This document shows positions 45,362-55,846 of a stretch of 64,000 nt of DNA, one piece after another (position 1 is the stretch's first letter; the number at the start of each line of letters is the position of its first letter). The DNA is from Skeletonema tropicum (lineage: Eukaryota > Bacillariophyta > Thalassiosirophyceae > Thalassiosirales > Thalassiosiraceae). The notes beneath the pieces were generated by a model, which did not search any database, had not been told where the DNA came from, and was given only the letters and a program-made list of their open reading frames with translations. The translations under genes and the position numbers were made by a program. The stretch lies in assembly GCA_037178625.1 (NCBI GenBank), contig CM074132.1:2728001-2792000 (forward strand). The letters are read 5' to 3'.

Positions 45362-45610
45362 TTATCGGCCTCTACAGCTAAATATTCCATATTTTTGACA
45401 TGTTTCATGTTCACCCTCGTTGGTCTTGCAGAGTTTGCCAGGAGCTGCTATCTCACTTCTACTGCGTGTGATCTGCATTGCTTCGTTGATGTAGATCATT
45501 GAAAAGTAAAATCCTTCATTTCCAATGAAGCAATGCAAGCTAAGCTCGGCAATTGGACAAGAAAGAAAGCAAGTAAAGATAAGCACGTATGTGATAGAAT
45601 ACTTAGTCAT
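45362..45610 (-). CDS. Small putative secreted Cys-containing protein
   Basis: 82 aa from the ATG at 45610 (MTKYSITYVLIFTCFLSC). The first 20 residues look like a signal peptide. The mature part holds HCFIGNEGFYFS and a C-terminal group with three Cys (KLCKTNEGEHETCQKYGIFSC). No homology recalled. It could be chance, but the combination of a signal peptide with spaced Cys residues makes a small secreted protein plausible. Confidence 0.35.
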   Translation of the reverse strand: MTKYSITYVLIFTCFLSCPIAELSLHCFIGNEGFYFSMIYINEAMQITRSRSEIAAPGKLCKTNEGEHETCQKYGIFSCRGR

Positions 45611-45766
45611 CTTCACTTAATATTATTTAGCACTACTCATATTTAGTCGAACTCGAGAACTACTGCTAGCTATACATGTTTTCCTCACCTACCATACATC
45701 TAAAAAGTAATTATGTACAAACAAGGGCACCTTCTCTCTTATTAAAAAAGGAGCAAAAGGGCGTCC

Positions 45767-46327
45767 TCATATTTCAAAATCAAAGATTAAGCCATCCTCT
45801 TCTTCATCACATATCGACTTATCCTGCTGCTGCAAGGCCTCAGGAGCAGCGCTGGCGAGAGTAGAGCTAGAACTCTCCAAGGTGTAATTCCAGCTCGGAA
45901 GAGAGGATGGTAATGAACTGGTCCGACCACGAGTACTGCTGCCACTACAGAAACAGTCAGGCGAAACTACTCTTGGTCTCTTCGTGTCAATCGTGTCACC
46001 ATCACCTCCACTCCTGCAACTACTGCATATTAACCACTCTTCATTCAGTTGATCACTCGTTGGATTTGATGCTTCCAACGATGACAGCGGAAGTGCCTGC
46101 GTCTGCATCAGATTCTCAAGCGATCTTATGACCTTAGGATGGTAGTCTGATCTCTGACAGGAGATAAACATACCGGTGAGCAGCCGCTGATACATTTGGC
46201 TTTCATGCCATTCGGCTACCTTGCTGGCATGCTCTAGGTCCAATTGAGAGTATCTGTTGTGTCGGCAATCGTCTTCGGATATTGGAATGGGGATTGATTT
46301 TGAGGATGAGTGCGATGAGGACAGCAT
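45767..46327 (-). CDS. Hypothetical protein, Ser-rich
   Basis: Intact frame of 186 aa with ATG at 46327. The N-terminus is Ser-rich (MLSSSHSSSKSIPIPI). A predicted helix LDLEHASKVAEWHESQMYQRLLTGMFISC follows. A Cys-containing region has CSSCRSG and CFCSGS, and the tail is acidic (DEEEDGLIFDFEI). No membrane segment and no family recognised. The ordered central helix and the acidic end argue for a real gene. Confidence 0.5.
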   Translation of the reverse strand: MLSSSHSSSKSIPIPISEDDCRHNRYSQLDLEHASKVAEWHESQMYQRLLTGMFISCQRSDYHPKVIRSLENLMQTQALPLSSLEASNPTSDQLNEEWLICSSCRSGGDGDTIDTKRPRVVSPDCFCSGSSTRGRTSSLPSSLPSWNYTLESSSSTLASAAPEALQQQDKSICDEEEDGLIFDFEI

Positions 46328-46643
46328 TATTGTCGGGAATGAATGAATTGATGAAGAAATGTTCTTTATCCAAAAGGAGCAACGTTAAAACTGCTCAGGG
46401 GGCTAGGGCCTTCGCCTACTCTTATCTTCTCAACACAAATACTGTTGTGTTTCGTTATTGTACAATCACAGTTGCAGTGAAAAAGAACATTTCCCTTGCT
46501 GTGGTAATGTAAAAAAGTACACTATGTGCTCTGCAATCTGCAAAGAAGAGAAGTGGATGTATCACTTCACGCTACTTATCGAGCAAAAAGTGCTGGGGTC
46601 AGGTGATAATAGAATTGTTTGAGGAAAGCGAAGGTGAAAAGCA
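46328..46643. other. Intergenic, nothing seen
   Basis: 316 bp, upstream of the hypothetical minus-strand gene and before the retroelement repeat. No feature supported. Confidence 0.45.
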
Positions 46644-47046
46644 GCTGCCCACTGATTCCGCGTCTAAATTGAACATCCTAGCAGCTGGACAAAAGGTCAG
46701 TCGTAGAAAAGGTGAATGGCAGTTTTTTAAGCATTTTTCTGCTAAGGCCTTTGTATACTAAAGACCAATTTAGGAATTAGTATGTAAAGCCTACCAGAAT
46801 AACCTTTGTTATCATTCTCAGAGTGAACCGTTATGAGGCTTCTAAGGCATTGCCACTTTGAGTACCGCACGAAGCCCTATTAACCTTTGATCGCAAAGGG
46901 TAAAGTACAAAAAAGAACCTGAAAGAACCTGTGGAGAGAACCCGATGCGTAACTTAGTCGGCCATCTATTGTGTTCCTTTGCGCATCGAGTTGTGAGTTG
47001 TGTTGCGTGCGTTGACCAGTTGTGGACTTTATTGAAGACGACAGAA
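46644..47046 (+). repeat. 403-bp direct repeat, copy 1 (copy 2 at 48142-48541)
   Basis: Both copies begin GCTGCCCACTGATTCCGCGT and end TTGAAGACGACAGAA, near-identical, copy 2 lacking 3 bp. They flank the RNase H relic. The repeat starts inside the 3' end of that reading frame and ends in its 5' part, so it is a head-to-tail junction rather than an LTR. Confidence 0.9.
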
Positions 47047-48170
47047 TGGGAAGATCTTGAACTGACGGGGAGCTATGAGTTCCTCGTGGCGGCTATTATA
47101 GATGGATCACTAGTATGTGTGGCGGACGGATCCTTTATATCAAGGAGATGTACCCAGATATCTGCTCAGCTGCATTCATTATGGAGTGTTCCAAGGGGAG
47201 AGGCCGACTCGTTGGTAAATTCTCTGAGAAGACACTTGCTGCTTGTGCATATCGTGGGGAGCTTTTGGGATTACTCGCTATTCATCTCATCCTATTAGCT
47301 GTGAACAAACTGAAACCAACGCTGTCTGGTTCTGCCCAGATCTATTCTGATTGCTTGGGGGCTCTCAATAATGTGGAAAACCTGCCTCCGCATCGTATCC
47401 CGTCGAGTTGCCGGCATTCAGATATACTCAAAAATATCATGATCCATTGCAGGTCTCTATCCTTCAGCACAGTATTTTCTCATGTCTCGGCCCATAAACT
47501 CGATCATTTGGTGTGGGAGGAGCTGTCTAGGCCTGAACAGTTGAATGAACAGTGTGACTCTGGCGCAAAACTAGCGATTTACGACGTTGATCCGAACGCA
47601 GGAATGGCGGCGCAACCTTTGCCACTTGAGCCAATCTGCGTCTATGTGGATAGGGGTAAGGAGAAGATGACTTCAGATACTGGTGAAAGAGTCCGCTTTC
47701 ATGGCCACCTAGCGCTGGCCAGGGAGATCTTCGCTAAGAGACAGATCCTGCTTCCATCCGCGTTCGTCCAAGTAGATTGGGTCAACGTGAACAAGGCATT
47801 ACACGAGGTCCCGCGGCTTTTCCAACTATGGGCATGCAAGCAAGTTCACGACATAGCCGGCACCAACTTGCGGTTACACAGATGTGATCCTAATCACTCT
47901 CCTTTGTGTCCTTCTTGTCTGGATGCACAGGAGTCATGCGCTCACGTCTTAATGTGTGAAGAAGAGGATAGGGTAAAATGTTTTCAGATGTCAGCCGACA
48001 ATCTACAGTCCTGGTTACAATCGGTGGGGACATGTGAAGTGCTGGAAAAGTATATCATGAGTTTCGTGAGAGCTCGGAATGGCAAAAGCTTTATGGACTG
48101 CATTGCTAGCGATCATGACCCGATACTGCGGAGGTTGGCACGCTGCCCACTGATTCCGCGTCTAAATTGA
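46945..48170 (+). pseudogene. Retroelement RNase H and zinc-knuckle C-terminal relic
   Basis: A first frame reads ...EFLVAAIIDGSLVCVADGSFI, giving the first RNase H aspartate. The reading then moves by two bases near 47130 to KEMYPDICSAAFIMECSKGR, continuing open to the stop at 48168-48170. The second frame includes AYRGELLGLLA (catalytic Glu), QIYSDCLGALNN (second Asp) and FSHVSAHKLD (His/Asp region), the normal RNase H order. It ends with a zinc motif LCPSCLDAQESCAHVLMC (C-x2-C-x6-C-x-H-x3-C), as at the C-terminus of many retroelement polyproteins. The frameshift and missing reverse transcriptase mark it as a dead fragment. Confidence 0.7.
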
Positions 48171-48541
48171 ACATCCTAGCAGCTGGACAAAAGGTCAGTC
48201 GTAGAAAAGGTGAATGGCAGTTTTTTAAGCATTTTTCTGCTAAGGCCTTTGTATACTAAAGACCAATTTAGGAATTAGTATGTAAAGCCTACCAGAATAA
48301 CCTTTGTTATCATTCTCAGAGTGAACCGTTATGAGGCTTCTAAGGCATTGCCACTTTGAGTACCGCACGAAGCCCTATTAACCTTTGATCGCAAAGGGTA
48401 AAGTACAAAAAAGAACCTGAAAGAACCTGTGGAGAGAACCCGTTGCGTAACTTAGTCGGCCATCTGTTGTGTTCCTTTGCGCATCGAGTTGTGAGTTGTG
48501 TTGCTGTTGACCAGTTGTGGACTTTATTGAAGACGACAGAA
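48142..48541 (+). repeat. 400-bp direct repeat, copy 2
   Basis: Second copy of the repeat at 46644-47046. It contains the last codons of the RNase H frame (CPLIPRLN and stop), then 3' sequence, then the start of another unit that breaks off after ACAGAA at 48541 into unrelated sequence. Confidence 0.9.
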
Positions 48542-49035
48542 GCAAGAGTTATCCCGGCCACCCCGCCCCGCCCCTGCCCCTTCTCCAAAATTCTCAACGT
48601 TCACCTACGATCGTGTGTAGCGAGCTACCTTGGAATTAGTATGAAAAGCTGTCACACCGAATTTGAAGGTTCGCATTCTGAGAAAGAGAACTCGATCTTT
48701 TATTCTGTTGAGCATGAGTGCATTTTCATGTGTCGTTGACCACGCATTGGTTGATTATCCACGATAGAGAATTGTTTATGACTGCGCTGAATGAGAAGCG
48801 ACCATAACAAAGGAGAACTAATCGGCAGTAGAGGGCGGGTCCACCAACTCTGTTACAAAAACGACGGTGGAGGTTTAAAAAGAGGCTGCGCTTCGAACTC
48901 CAATCGCTGATCTCTCGATCATTGGCCATCTGGCGGAATCCGAATCGATCTGACAGATACATTCTCTGGTCTTGATGAGACGCAGTCTACTAATCCACAT
49001 CGATACAATTATTACTACTTACATCCATCGATATC
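48542..49035. other. Intergenic, 5' flank of the RING gene
   Basis: No gene. The last part before the ATG at 49036 is the presumed promoter and 5' UTR of the RING-H2 gene. Confidence 0.5.
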
Positions 49036-50955
49036 ATGGCAGATCAACATCCCTACTTGCGGGGCAGCAGATTATTGACTCTCTTTCGAGACGATAATTT
49101 CAACGACAGCAGCAGCATGACAGTGACTGCCAACACTACCACCATTACCACCAGCATGTTGGTAGAACACAACGGCCTTCCTCCCGAACAGTCAGCCCCC
49201 TGGTCCACACGTAAAACAATTCTTCTTGCAGAAGCAATTGTAGTCACGGCAATTGTCCTCCCAATTGTATTTTGTTTCTTGTACCAACGTGCCTCCAAAT
49301 CGGGTCATTTGCCTCAAGCGAGATCTACTACCCGCAGAGCAGGTGACGCCGATGCAGCAGCAGCTGTGATGAGCTCGGATAGAACCCTTCGGAGTATCTT
49401 ACAGCAGCAGCAAGAAGAATTCGAGGCGGAGCAACAACAGCAGCAGCATGATGAAGATCAGACACCACGAACTCTGATTCAACGGCTAGCCTCTATCCCG
49501 TCCACACTTCTCTCCATCCTAAGCTACCCCTTACGCGCAATTGACGCAGGAGTGAATTCTTGGTCCACTTCCAATGAAGATATTACATTTTTGAGGAGTG
49601 TTATGGAACGGTTGGAAGAGGAGCGAGTGGCGCAGCTGGAAGATGTGGAGGAGCGGGGGGAGAGGTTGAAGTTGGCGTTTAGTAAGGGGGATAGTGTTTG
49701 GGTGAGTTCGTATTGTTGCTTGTGAAGTTGTATCAATTGCAATCTGTTCTAACAATCTTCATTTGATATTATTGACATATCCGGACAGGAAATTGCTGAA
49801 GAACACTTCGTCCCGCCACCAACTTTGTATGCTCTATCTCCCTCGTCACCCGAGATGATGGCGAAATACATTGGTGGAGTTCACATTCAAAATACTGCTT
49901 CTTCTTCTGCTAATAAAGATAAAGAAGGAGCGACGGAGGACAAGATTGTTGAAGAAAGAGAATTGGGGGAGGAGGAGGTATTGAGTGAGGAAGAGGTAAA
50001 GCGTGTAGATAATGACAATTATGATGATGCTATGAATACAGCTAATGATGCAGCAGTTGATGCTATTGCTACCGCAACTAATGATAATAATGAAGCAGAG
50101 GAAAGTGACAAGAATAGAGAAGATAAGATCAATGGCGAAAACATCAATATTGAGGAGGAGGAGGAGGAAAGTGAACAAAATCACCAATCATCATCACTCA
50201 TGATGGGCGAAACAAATGAACAGGCTCGTTCAGTATCACCGCTAATGGCTGATGAAGAAGAAGAATTTGTAGGAGAAATGACACTGTCCTCTCCAGCACG
50301 TTCATCGTCACCTTTGGATACCGGCGGTGAAGCCCCTGCCTTCTTGTACCTTCCCAATCGCAAAAGTAGAAGTAGAGCCAATACGAATGAAACAGCGACT
50401 ACTGCCAACTTGACCTCATTGGCATCTTCGTCGAATCACTCTCAATCATTTGTTTTGGATTCAATTCCAACAAGCAGCAGTCACACGAATTATTGCACAC
50501 AAATTGACAGCCCTGCTGCCGACGCTGCTAATACTGCAACCTTTGTTGAAGAGGATGAACTCAAATCAGTTCCCAACAATTGTGCAATTTGTCTCTCCGA
50601 ATACGTCTCGGGTGATACCATCGTTACATCTTGCGACGCAATGTGTCCACATGCGTTCCATCAGGAGTGTATCATAGAATGGCTTGTGAAAATGCAGGTG
50701 GGGGCGCCGTGTCCATGTTGTAGGCGGACTTTTGTGGAGTTGAGTCCGAGTCGTCCACCTGCTGTTGCTGCTACTACTACTACTACTGCTACTGTCGCTG
50801 ATGGTGGTACTGTTGAAGGTGTTGGTGGTGATAGCAACACCAATACAACTAGTCTGGAAGAGCAGGAACGACGAAGAGAGGAACTGCGAAGGACAATTCA
50901 ATTGGGGATTCGGAGGGGAAGGGCATTTGATTTCTCCGTAATTTCACTCAGGTAA
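49036..50955 (+). CDS. Membrane-anchored RING-H2 E3 ubiquitin ligase, two exons
   Basis: Exon 1 is 49036-49701 and exon 2 49789-50955, with an 87-nt GT-AG intron (donor GTGAGT, acceptor CGGACAG), phase 0, giving 610 aa. Residues about 56-82 include one transmembrane helix (ILLAEAIVVTAIVLPIVFCF). Gln-rich and acidic Glu/Asp/Asn-rich disordered regions follow. Near residue 487 the RING-H2 domain reads CAICLSEY...CPHAFHQECIIEWL...PCPCCRR, with all eight ligands: C-x2-C, C-x-H-x2-H, C, then C-x2-C. This is the layout of single-pass ATL-like ligases that ubiquitinate membrane or endosomal clients using an E2. A conserved Trp (EWL) for E2 contact is present. The client is unknown. The gene is convergent with the ankyrin/HEAT gene, with 240 bp between stops. 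Confidence 0.88.
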
Positions 50956-51195
50956 TGTCAAATGTATGTGGCTGCCAGAGAAATGCTTCCTGATAGAACA
51001 GATAAGTAAGTAGCACCATGAAAGGATTAGATTACGACCAGGAGAGATGGATGCGAAGTGTTTACTATGTAGCTTAGAGAGCAATGCGTCTCAGTGTGAA
51101 GTTTGTACGATTCAGAATTAACGGTTCAATATATTGTGTTTCGTGTACAGTGTGTACCTAACTAATAATTATTTACAACAACAATGTGTATTAAA

Positions 51196-54100
51196 TTAAA
51201 ATTGCTCCTCCTCAAGATCCTCGATCTTCGCAAGAGTACTCGTTACAAACTTCATCATAATCCTTCCATTCTCCCCTTCCGCAAGTTTGATGTACTTGTC
51301 CAAACCTGCTGACATCATTGGGCCGTCTCTTTGTCCCTGATCATTGTCCTTCCCCATCTGCAATGCCACCCACAAGAATATTTGGAATTGCTTCTGAACA
51401 TTCGGACGTGTTGACTTGGACATGGCCAGCATTAGCGCCGCATCAAGTATTGGCATGCCCGCCTTACAGAGGAAGAGGTTCGGGTGCATCCGTGCGGCGG
51501 AAATGAGACCTCTTGCCAGTGCCAGCTGAACGTCAACCTGTTCGGAGGCGCGTGTGCCCTTGAGGATGTCGTGCCGCATCTCCTTGAGTGCCAAAGTCGT
51601 TGTGGTTGCTGTTAATTTGTGATCAGATGGACTTGGGCTGCGTCCCAATAATGGGCCGATTGCGCGATATGCCGCAGATCTGATGACTGGATTTTTATCC
51701 TTCGTTCGTCGGCGGAGAAGTGCGACGGTGGCATCACTGATATCTTTCGAGGCCATAAGTTGCGACCCCCATTTGATGGAAAGGATGGAGTTGCATGCCA
51801 ATAGTTTGCCATGCTTGATTATGACATCCTCCTCAACGCGGCTAACTCCAGTCTTACCAGTAGACTTGCCGGCCGACGACGCGGAGAAGGTGCTCGATTC
51901 GTCACTACATATATCCAAAACGAGCTCCCTCATCACAGTGAAAGCATCGTCAGAATCACCTACCGATTCAAGCGTTGCTCCCAATACACGGGCAGATGCC
52001 TCCCTCACTTGCGTATCTACCGAAAAAAGGAACTCCGATCCACAATCAAGACATGATCGTGCTACCCTATCAGAAATGGAACCGGGACGTGATTTGAATA
52101 CAACCTCGGCCACTCCTGATAGTATTGATGATTGTATTCGCATCATATCTGCCCCCACTGCTGTCACACCGGGGCCAACGATGATTCCCTCAGGGGAGGC
52201 GGCATCGCTGCTGCTAGCCCCTTGATGGATGACCACGTCCAACCACTCTGAAACAACCACATCAAGCGATTCATTCATTCCCCACACTCCACCCCAACTG
52301 GCCAGTCGCCCAGCTGTTCGGATTGCCTCTTCTCTGATGTATCCCTCTCCATTGATCAGCGCTCCCATCAGCGCAGCCTGGAGAGCAATCCTATGATTCG
52401 ATGCGGCGTCCCCATCATCTGGCAAAGCCATGCCCCCATCCCCATTCCCTCCAAATGGACGCGGGTATGCCTCTAGCAGTGGTCCAACGGCGGTTTCCCA
52501 AGATTTACCATTCTCGATAGCCATCACAATTGGGAGTTTACCAGTACTAGGATCGACCATGGATGCCGCTCCGGGATGTAGGTCGAGGATATCCTTCACC
52601 ATTGTGTGCTGCAAGAAAGGAGCACGGGCCATATTTGCCATGGACGAAGAGACAGAGTTACTATTTGATGATATGAATCCCGACCCCGATATCCTATGCT
52701 GCGAAACAACACTCTCCCTTGATAAACTACGTCCAAATCTGGGGTTGTACACCTGTCCCGATGTAGCACGACTGCGCCCCGTCCTCGTGGTGTTATTGGT
52801 CAACCCCGTAGCGAAGGATATGTTGGATATACCGGAGGTTACACTATCGGAAGAACTCGGACGGCGCATCCCGGCAGCAGCATACGACGAAGACTTGTAG
52901 TATGCTGCCCCAACCTCTGAGGAGGACAGCCACGCCTTGATCCGAGAGGAGTATCCCTCACGTCCACCTCGGCTTTGGTATCTAGCGCATACGGCAATGT
53001 GAAGAGGAAGGCGCATATTCTCCGAGTCGGGTTGAAGGATGATATTGGAGGCACTATCACCAGTAGTGATAGTAGGATCTCCTCTTTCAAATTCGGTAGG
53101 AATTATGTAATGATCCCATTCATCTCCTTCGCTTCCTTTCACTCCCTCTTCCGTGGCACCAGCCTCATCATCATCCTTTGCACACATACACTTGAGAACC
53201 AATTTGGCCAATGGAGCAGGACATTCCCAAACACCTGCGGCCGCATGGACAATTGAGAATTGCCGGTCGGAATATTCCTGTACATTGACCTCATTAGTAT
53301 AACTCTGATGCTGTGAGTCCTGGGGGGGCATCTGCTCATCACTATCACTATCGTGTTCATCCACCGAAGATAGTCTTGTCCTGCTGACCAAGTTTGGCTT
53401 TGCCATGGCAACAGCTGCGGAACTTATACCCCCAACTAATTCATCATCAAAAGGTACACTCCCCAAGTACGCCGCCCTCAACAACACACTTAGCATACTC
53501 CAACACTCATACAACTCCCCACCCTTTTTCCAACACCGATCCCTCAATTCCCCCACGGACACATCCTCCTCTAACGCTTCCATAATCTCCTCGGCATAAT
53601 CATCAAAGAGTAAAGTTAGGGGTGTACGACCCCGTTCATCTTCCATCGTGGATGATTGTGGATCCACTCGTAGCAACGATTGCACGATACTTGGTCGGAC
53701 AGGTGTACGAAATCCAGATAGAGCACAGTGGAGAGGTGTACGACGACGACGATCTAATAATCGTGTGGGTGGTGGTGGAGGTGATGATACATCATTGGTA
53801 TTAGAAGAAGAAGAAGTTCCTCCAGACTGAGTATTGTTAGCACTCGTCATCAACATACAGCACGTTGTCATGCTCTCCACCAATAAATTGACCACTTCCA
53901 ATCCAGCACCACAATATACTGCAAAGTGCAATGGTGTCAACCCATCGGTAGTACGACGTATGGATGCCTCGGAGGGCGAGGCATTTAGTAATGCCCGAAT
54001 AACTGCAGGAGGTGGTTGACGACGGCATGCCAAATGGAGGGGAGTGTTGCGACGTCTATCTGTATAACGTGTCTGGAGGCATGGATGATTGGTTGTTTGC

Positions 54101-54681
54101 GATGATGACGACGTCTGCTGTTGTCGCCTCGCATTACTTGCACGTGGTGTTGGCCCTTCATCTGCCACAGCCAAATTACTCGCAGCATCCCCCTCTTCCT
54201 CTTCATCCTCCTCTTCTAGCAAAGTTGATGTCTCACAAGTCGTGGGCAGAGTGTCCCCGCTATTATTATCCGAATTATTACAAATGGACAACACCTCCTC
54301 CCACCGTCCGACGAGACATGCATCATATAATGGTGGAGCGTTGACTCCCATTAATATTCCAGAGGTGGTCAAATGATCTCCTCCCTCGGATGATGATGCA
54401 CCACCTCCCGAAGAAGCAGAAGATACACCCCCAGCCTGCTGACCATCATAGTCACCACCGCCCCCGCCATAATTATTATACTCATCAGCCCCGTAGTAAT
54501 AATAATCATCGTTCGAATCGTTATTACTGATGGAATTACTCGAAGTGGATGGCGACGATGGAGGTGGATATGAATTCGATCTGGCCAATTTAGGTCTTCG
54601 TTTGTTGCCATCAGGGTCGGTGGCGGCAATACCTTGTTGGTCGAATGGTGTCCATCGTATGGTGGATTCAATGGCTCCCAT
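51196..54681 (-). CDS. Ankyrin-repeat protein with C-terminal HEAT-like region
   Basis: Intronless, 1,161 aa from the ATG at 54681. Residues 1-150 are low complexity (Ser, Asn, Gly, Tyr). Ankyrin repeats are clear at about 207-330 (RRNTPLHLACRR, DGLTPLHFAVYCGAGLEVVNLL and RRRTPLHCALSG), with later degenerate ones (ENMRLPLHIAVCARYQ; a diatom-style DLHPGAASMVDPSTGKLPIV). From about residue 790 onward the sequence is helical-repeat (HEAT/ARM-like), with VREASARVLGATLESVG, KNPVIRSAAYRAIGPLLG and QVDVQLALARGLISAARMH. This resembles the C-terminal repeats of GCN1/ECM29-like scaffolds, though I cannot name the family. No membrane segment. Probably a protein-interaction scaffold. Confidence 0.8.
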   Translation of the reverse strand: MGAIESTIRWTPFDQQGIAATDPDGNKRRPKLARSNSYPPPSSPSTSSNSISNNDSNDDYYYYGADEYNNYGGGGGDYDGQQAGGVSSASSGGGASSSEGGDHLTTSGILMGVNAPPLYDACLVGRWEEVLSICNNSDNNSGDTLPTTCETSTLLEEEDEEEEGDAASNLAVADEGPTPRASNARRQQQTSSSSQTTNHPCLQTRYTDRRRNTPLHLACRRQPPPAVIRALLNASPSEASIRRTTDGLTPLHFAVYCGAGLEVVNLLVESMTTCCMLMTSANNTQSGGTSSSSNTNDVSSPPPPPTRLLDRRRRTPLHCALSGFRTPVRPSIVQSLLRVDPQSSTMEDERGRTPLTLLFDDYAEEIMEALEEDVSVGELRDRCWKKGGELYECWSMLSVLLRAAYLGSVPFDDELVGGISSAAVAMAKPNLVSRTRLSSVDEHDSDSDEQMPPQDSQHQSYTNEVNVQEYSDRQFSIVHAAAGVWECPAPLAKLVLKCMCAKDDDEAGATEEGVKGSEGDEWDHYIIPTEFERGDPTITTGDSASNIILQPDSENMRLPLHIAVCARYQSRGGREGYSSRIKAWLSSSEVGAAYYKSSSYAAAGMRRPSSSDSVTSGISNISFATGLTNNTTRTGRSRATSGQVYNPRFGRSLSRESVVSQHRISGSGFISSNSNSVSSSMANMARAPFLQHTMVKDILDLHPGAASMVDPSTGKLPIVMAIENGKSWETAVGPLLEAYPRPFGGNGDGGMALPDDGDAASNHRIALQAALMGALINGEGYIREEAIRTAGRLASWGGVWGMNESLDVVVSEWLDVVIHQGASSSDAASPEGIIVGPGVTAVGADMMRIQSSILSGVAEVVFKSRPGSISDRVARSCLDCGSEFLFSVDTQVREASARVLGATLESVGDSDDAFTVMRELVLDICSDESSTFSASSAGKSTGKTGVSRVEEDVIIKHGKLLACNSILSIKWGSQLMASKDISDATVALLRRRTKDKNPVIRSAAYRAIGPLLGRSPSPSDHKLTATTTTLALKEMRHDILKGTRASEQVDVQLALARGLISAARMHPNLFLCKAGMPILDAALMLAMSKSTRPNVQKQFQIFLWVALQMGKDNDQGQRDGPMMSAGLDKYIKLAEGENGRIMMKFVTSTLAKIEDLEEEQF

Positions 54682-55846
54682 GGTGGTGGTTCAGATGCCA
54701 CTTTAATTACCAATGCCGACGTCGACGGCGCCTCTCAAGGATATAGTATGATACGAACGAACGGAGGCTTTCAGGTATACTTATCACCGTGGGCGTCGAT
54801 GAAATAAGAGTGGGATCTTTCAATCACGGCCGGAGCAGACGTCTTCTCAATTGCACATGCTTTCGACCTTTGATCGGCTTGTGTGTGTTTTGTGCTTTCG
54901 ACGGGCCAAAAGTAGGCAAGCCACATGCGTCCAAAAATTGGAGCTTTCTTGCATATGTTCCTGTGTAACGTTCCTCGTAACGTTCCTTTGTCTTCGCAGC
55001 CAGTGGGTTCGAAGAGGATGACTGTAATCGTGAAACTTCGGTCAGCTTTTACTGGAACTCGTGACTGCAGCTCGGAATAGGCCTAAAAGAGAACAGCTCT
55101 TTGTAACAAGTACGTTAAGTATTAAAATATCTATTGATGATAAAAAATAGTATCTTCTTTTTTCTCCTAAATGATGACGTCATGTAGCTGGTACGTACTC
55201 ATGATAAGGCGAAAAAGAATGACTGTAATCGTGAAAGTTTACCAGAAGAGCTTTGCCACTTGAACTTGGAGCTTAATAGGAGTAGGAGTACATTCTTTGA
55301 GCTCGTGACTCACAGCTCACAGAACTATGGTAGGTACCTCCTTCAGGTATTTACTTCTATCAAGAACGCCTCTCTCTCTCTAGAAATGTTAGATGTTGAT
55401 ATCTATCTGCTTCTAATGCTTTTAAGAAGTATCCTCCTGTTTTCTACTTGTTCCCTAGAGCCGTCAGATAACCTGAAACATCGGCATGACAAACAAATTG
55501 TAGGCAGGTGGAATTCATCTCATTAGTAAGACAACTCGCTGTCTACATCTGCTACACCAGGCTAGCTTAGAGTCTCAACATGCACACCGCGAACACTTTT
55601 GAGCTGCAAAATGTACTATGTAACAGGAAATCAAATGAGCATGAACGTCGGGTAGACTTCCCAGGGCAAACCATTCAGCTCTGGGCCGACTACAATCAGC
55701 AGCTACTATTATTTTATTAGCAGGTAACATATTCAAGCCCTCAAATTAATGCCTTGCAGTTGCTTCCAGGTGATTATTACCCCATATCTTCTTGTCTGGC
55801 GGTCTCTTTTCTGCTTTCAATTCATCCACAGACTTCATTAAACTGT
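54682..55846. other. Gene-free stretch with short direct repeats
   Basis: No gene. The phrase GATGACTGTAATCGTGAAA near 55017-55035 recurs near 55217-55235 (AATGACTGTAATCGTGAAA), followed in both cases by CTCGTGACT within about 90 bp, so a roughly 200-bp block looks imperfectly duplicated. Confidence 0.5.

Noticed and set aside
46644..48541. LTR retrotransposon with 400-bp LTRs
   Set aside because: The repeat begins within the RNase H reading frame, lacks TG...CA ends, has no primer-binding site or polypurine tract that I can see, and no flanking TSD.
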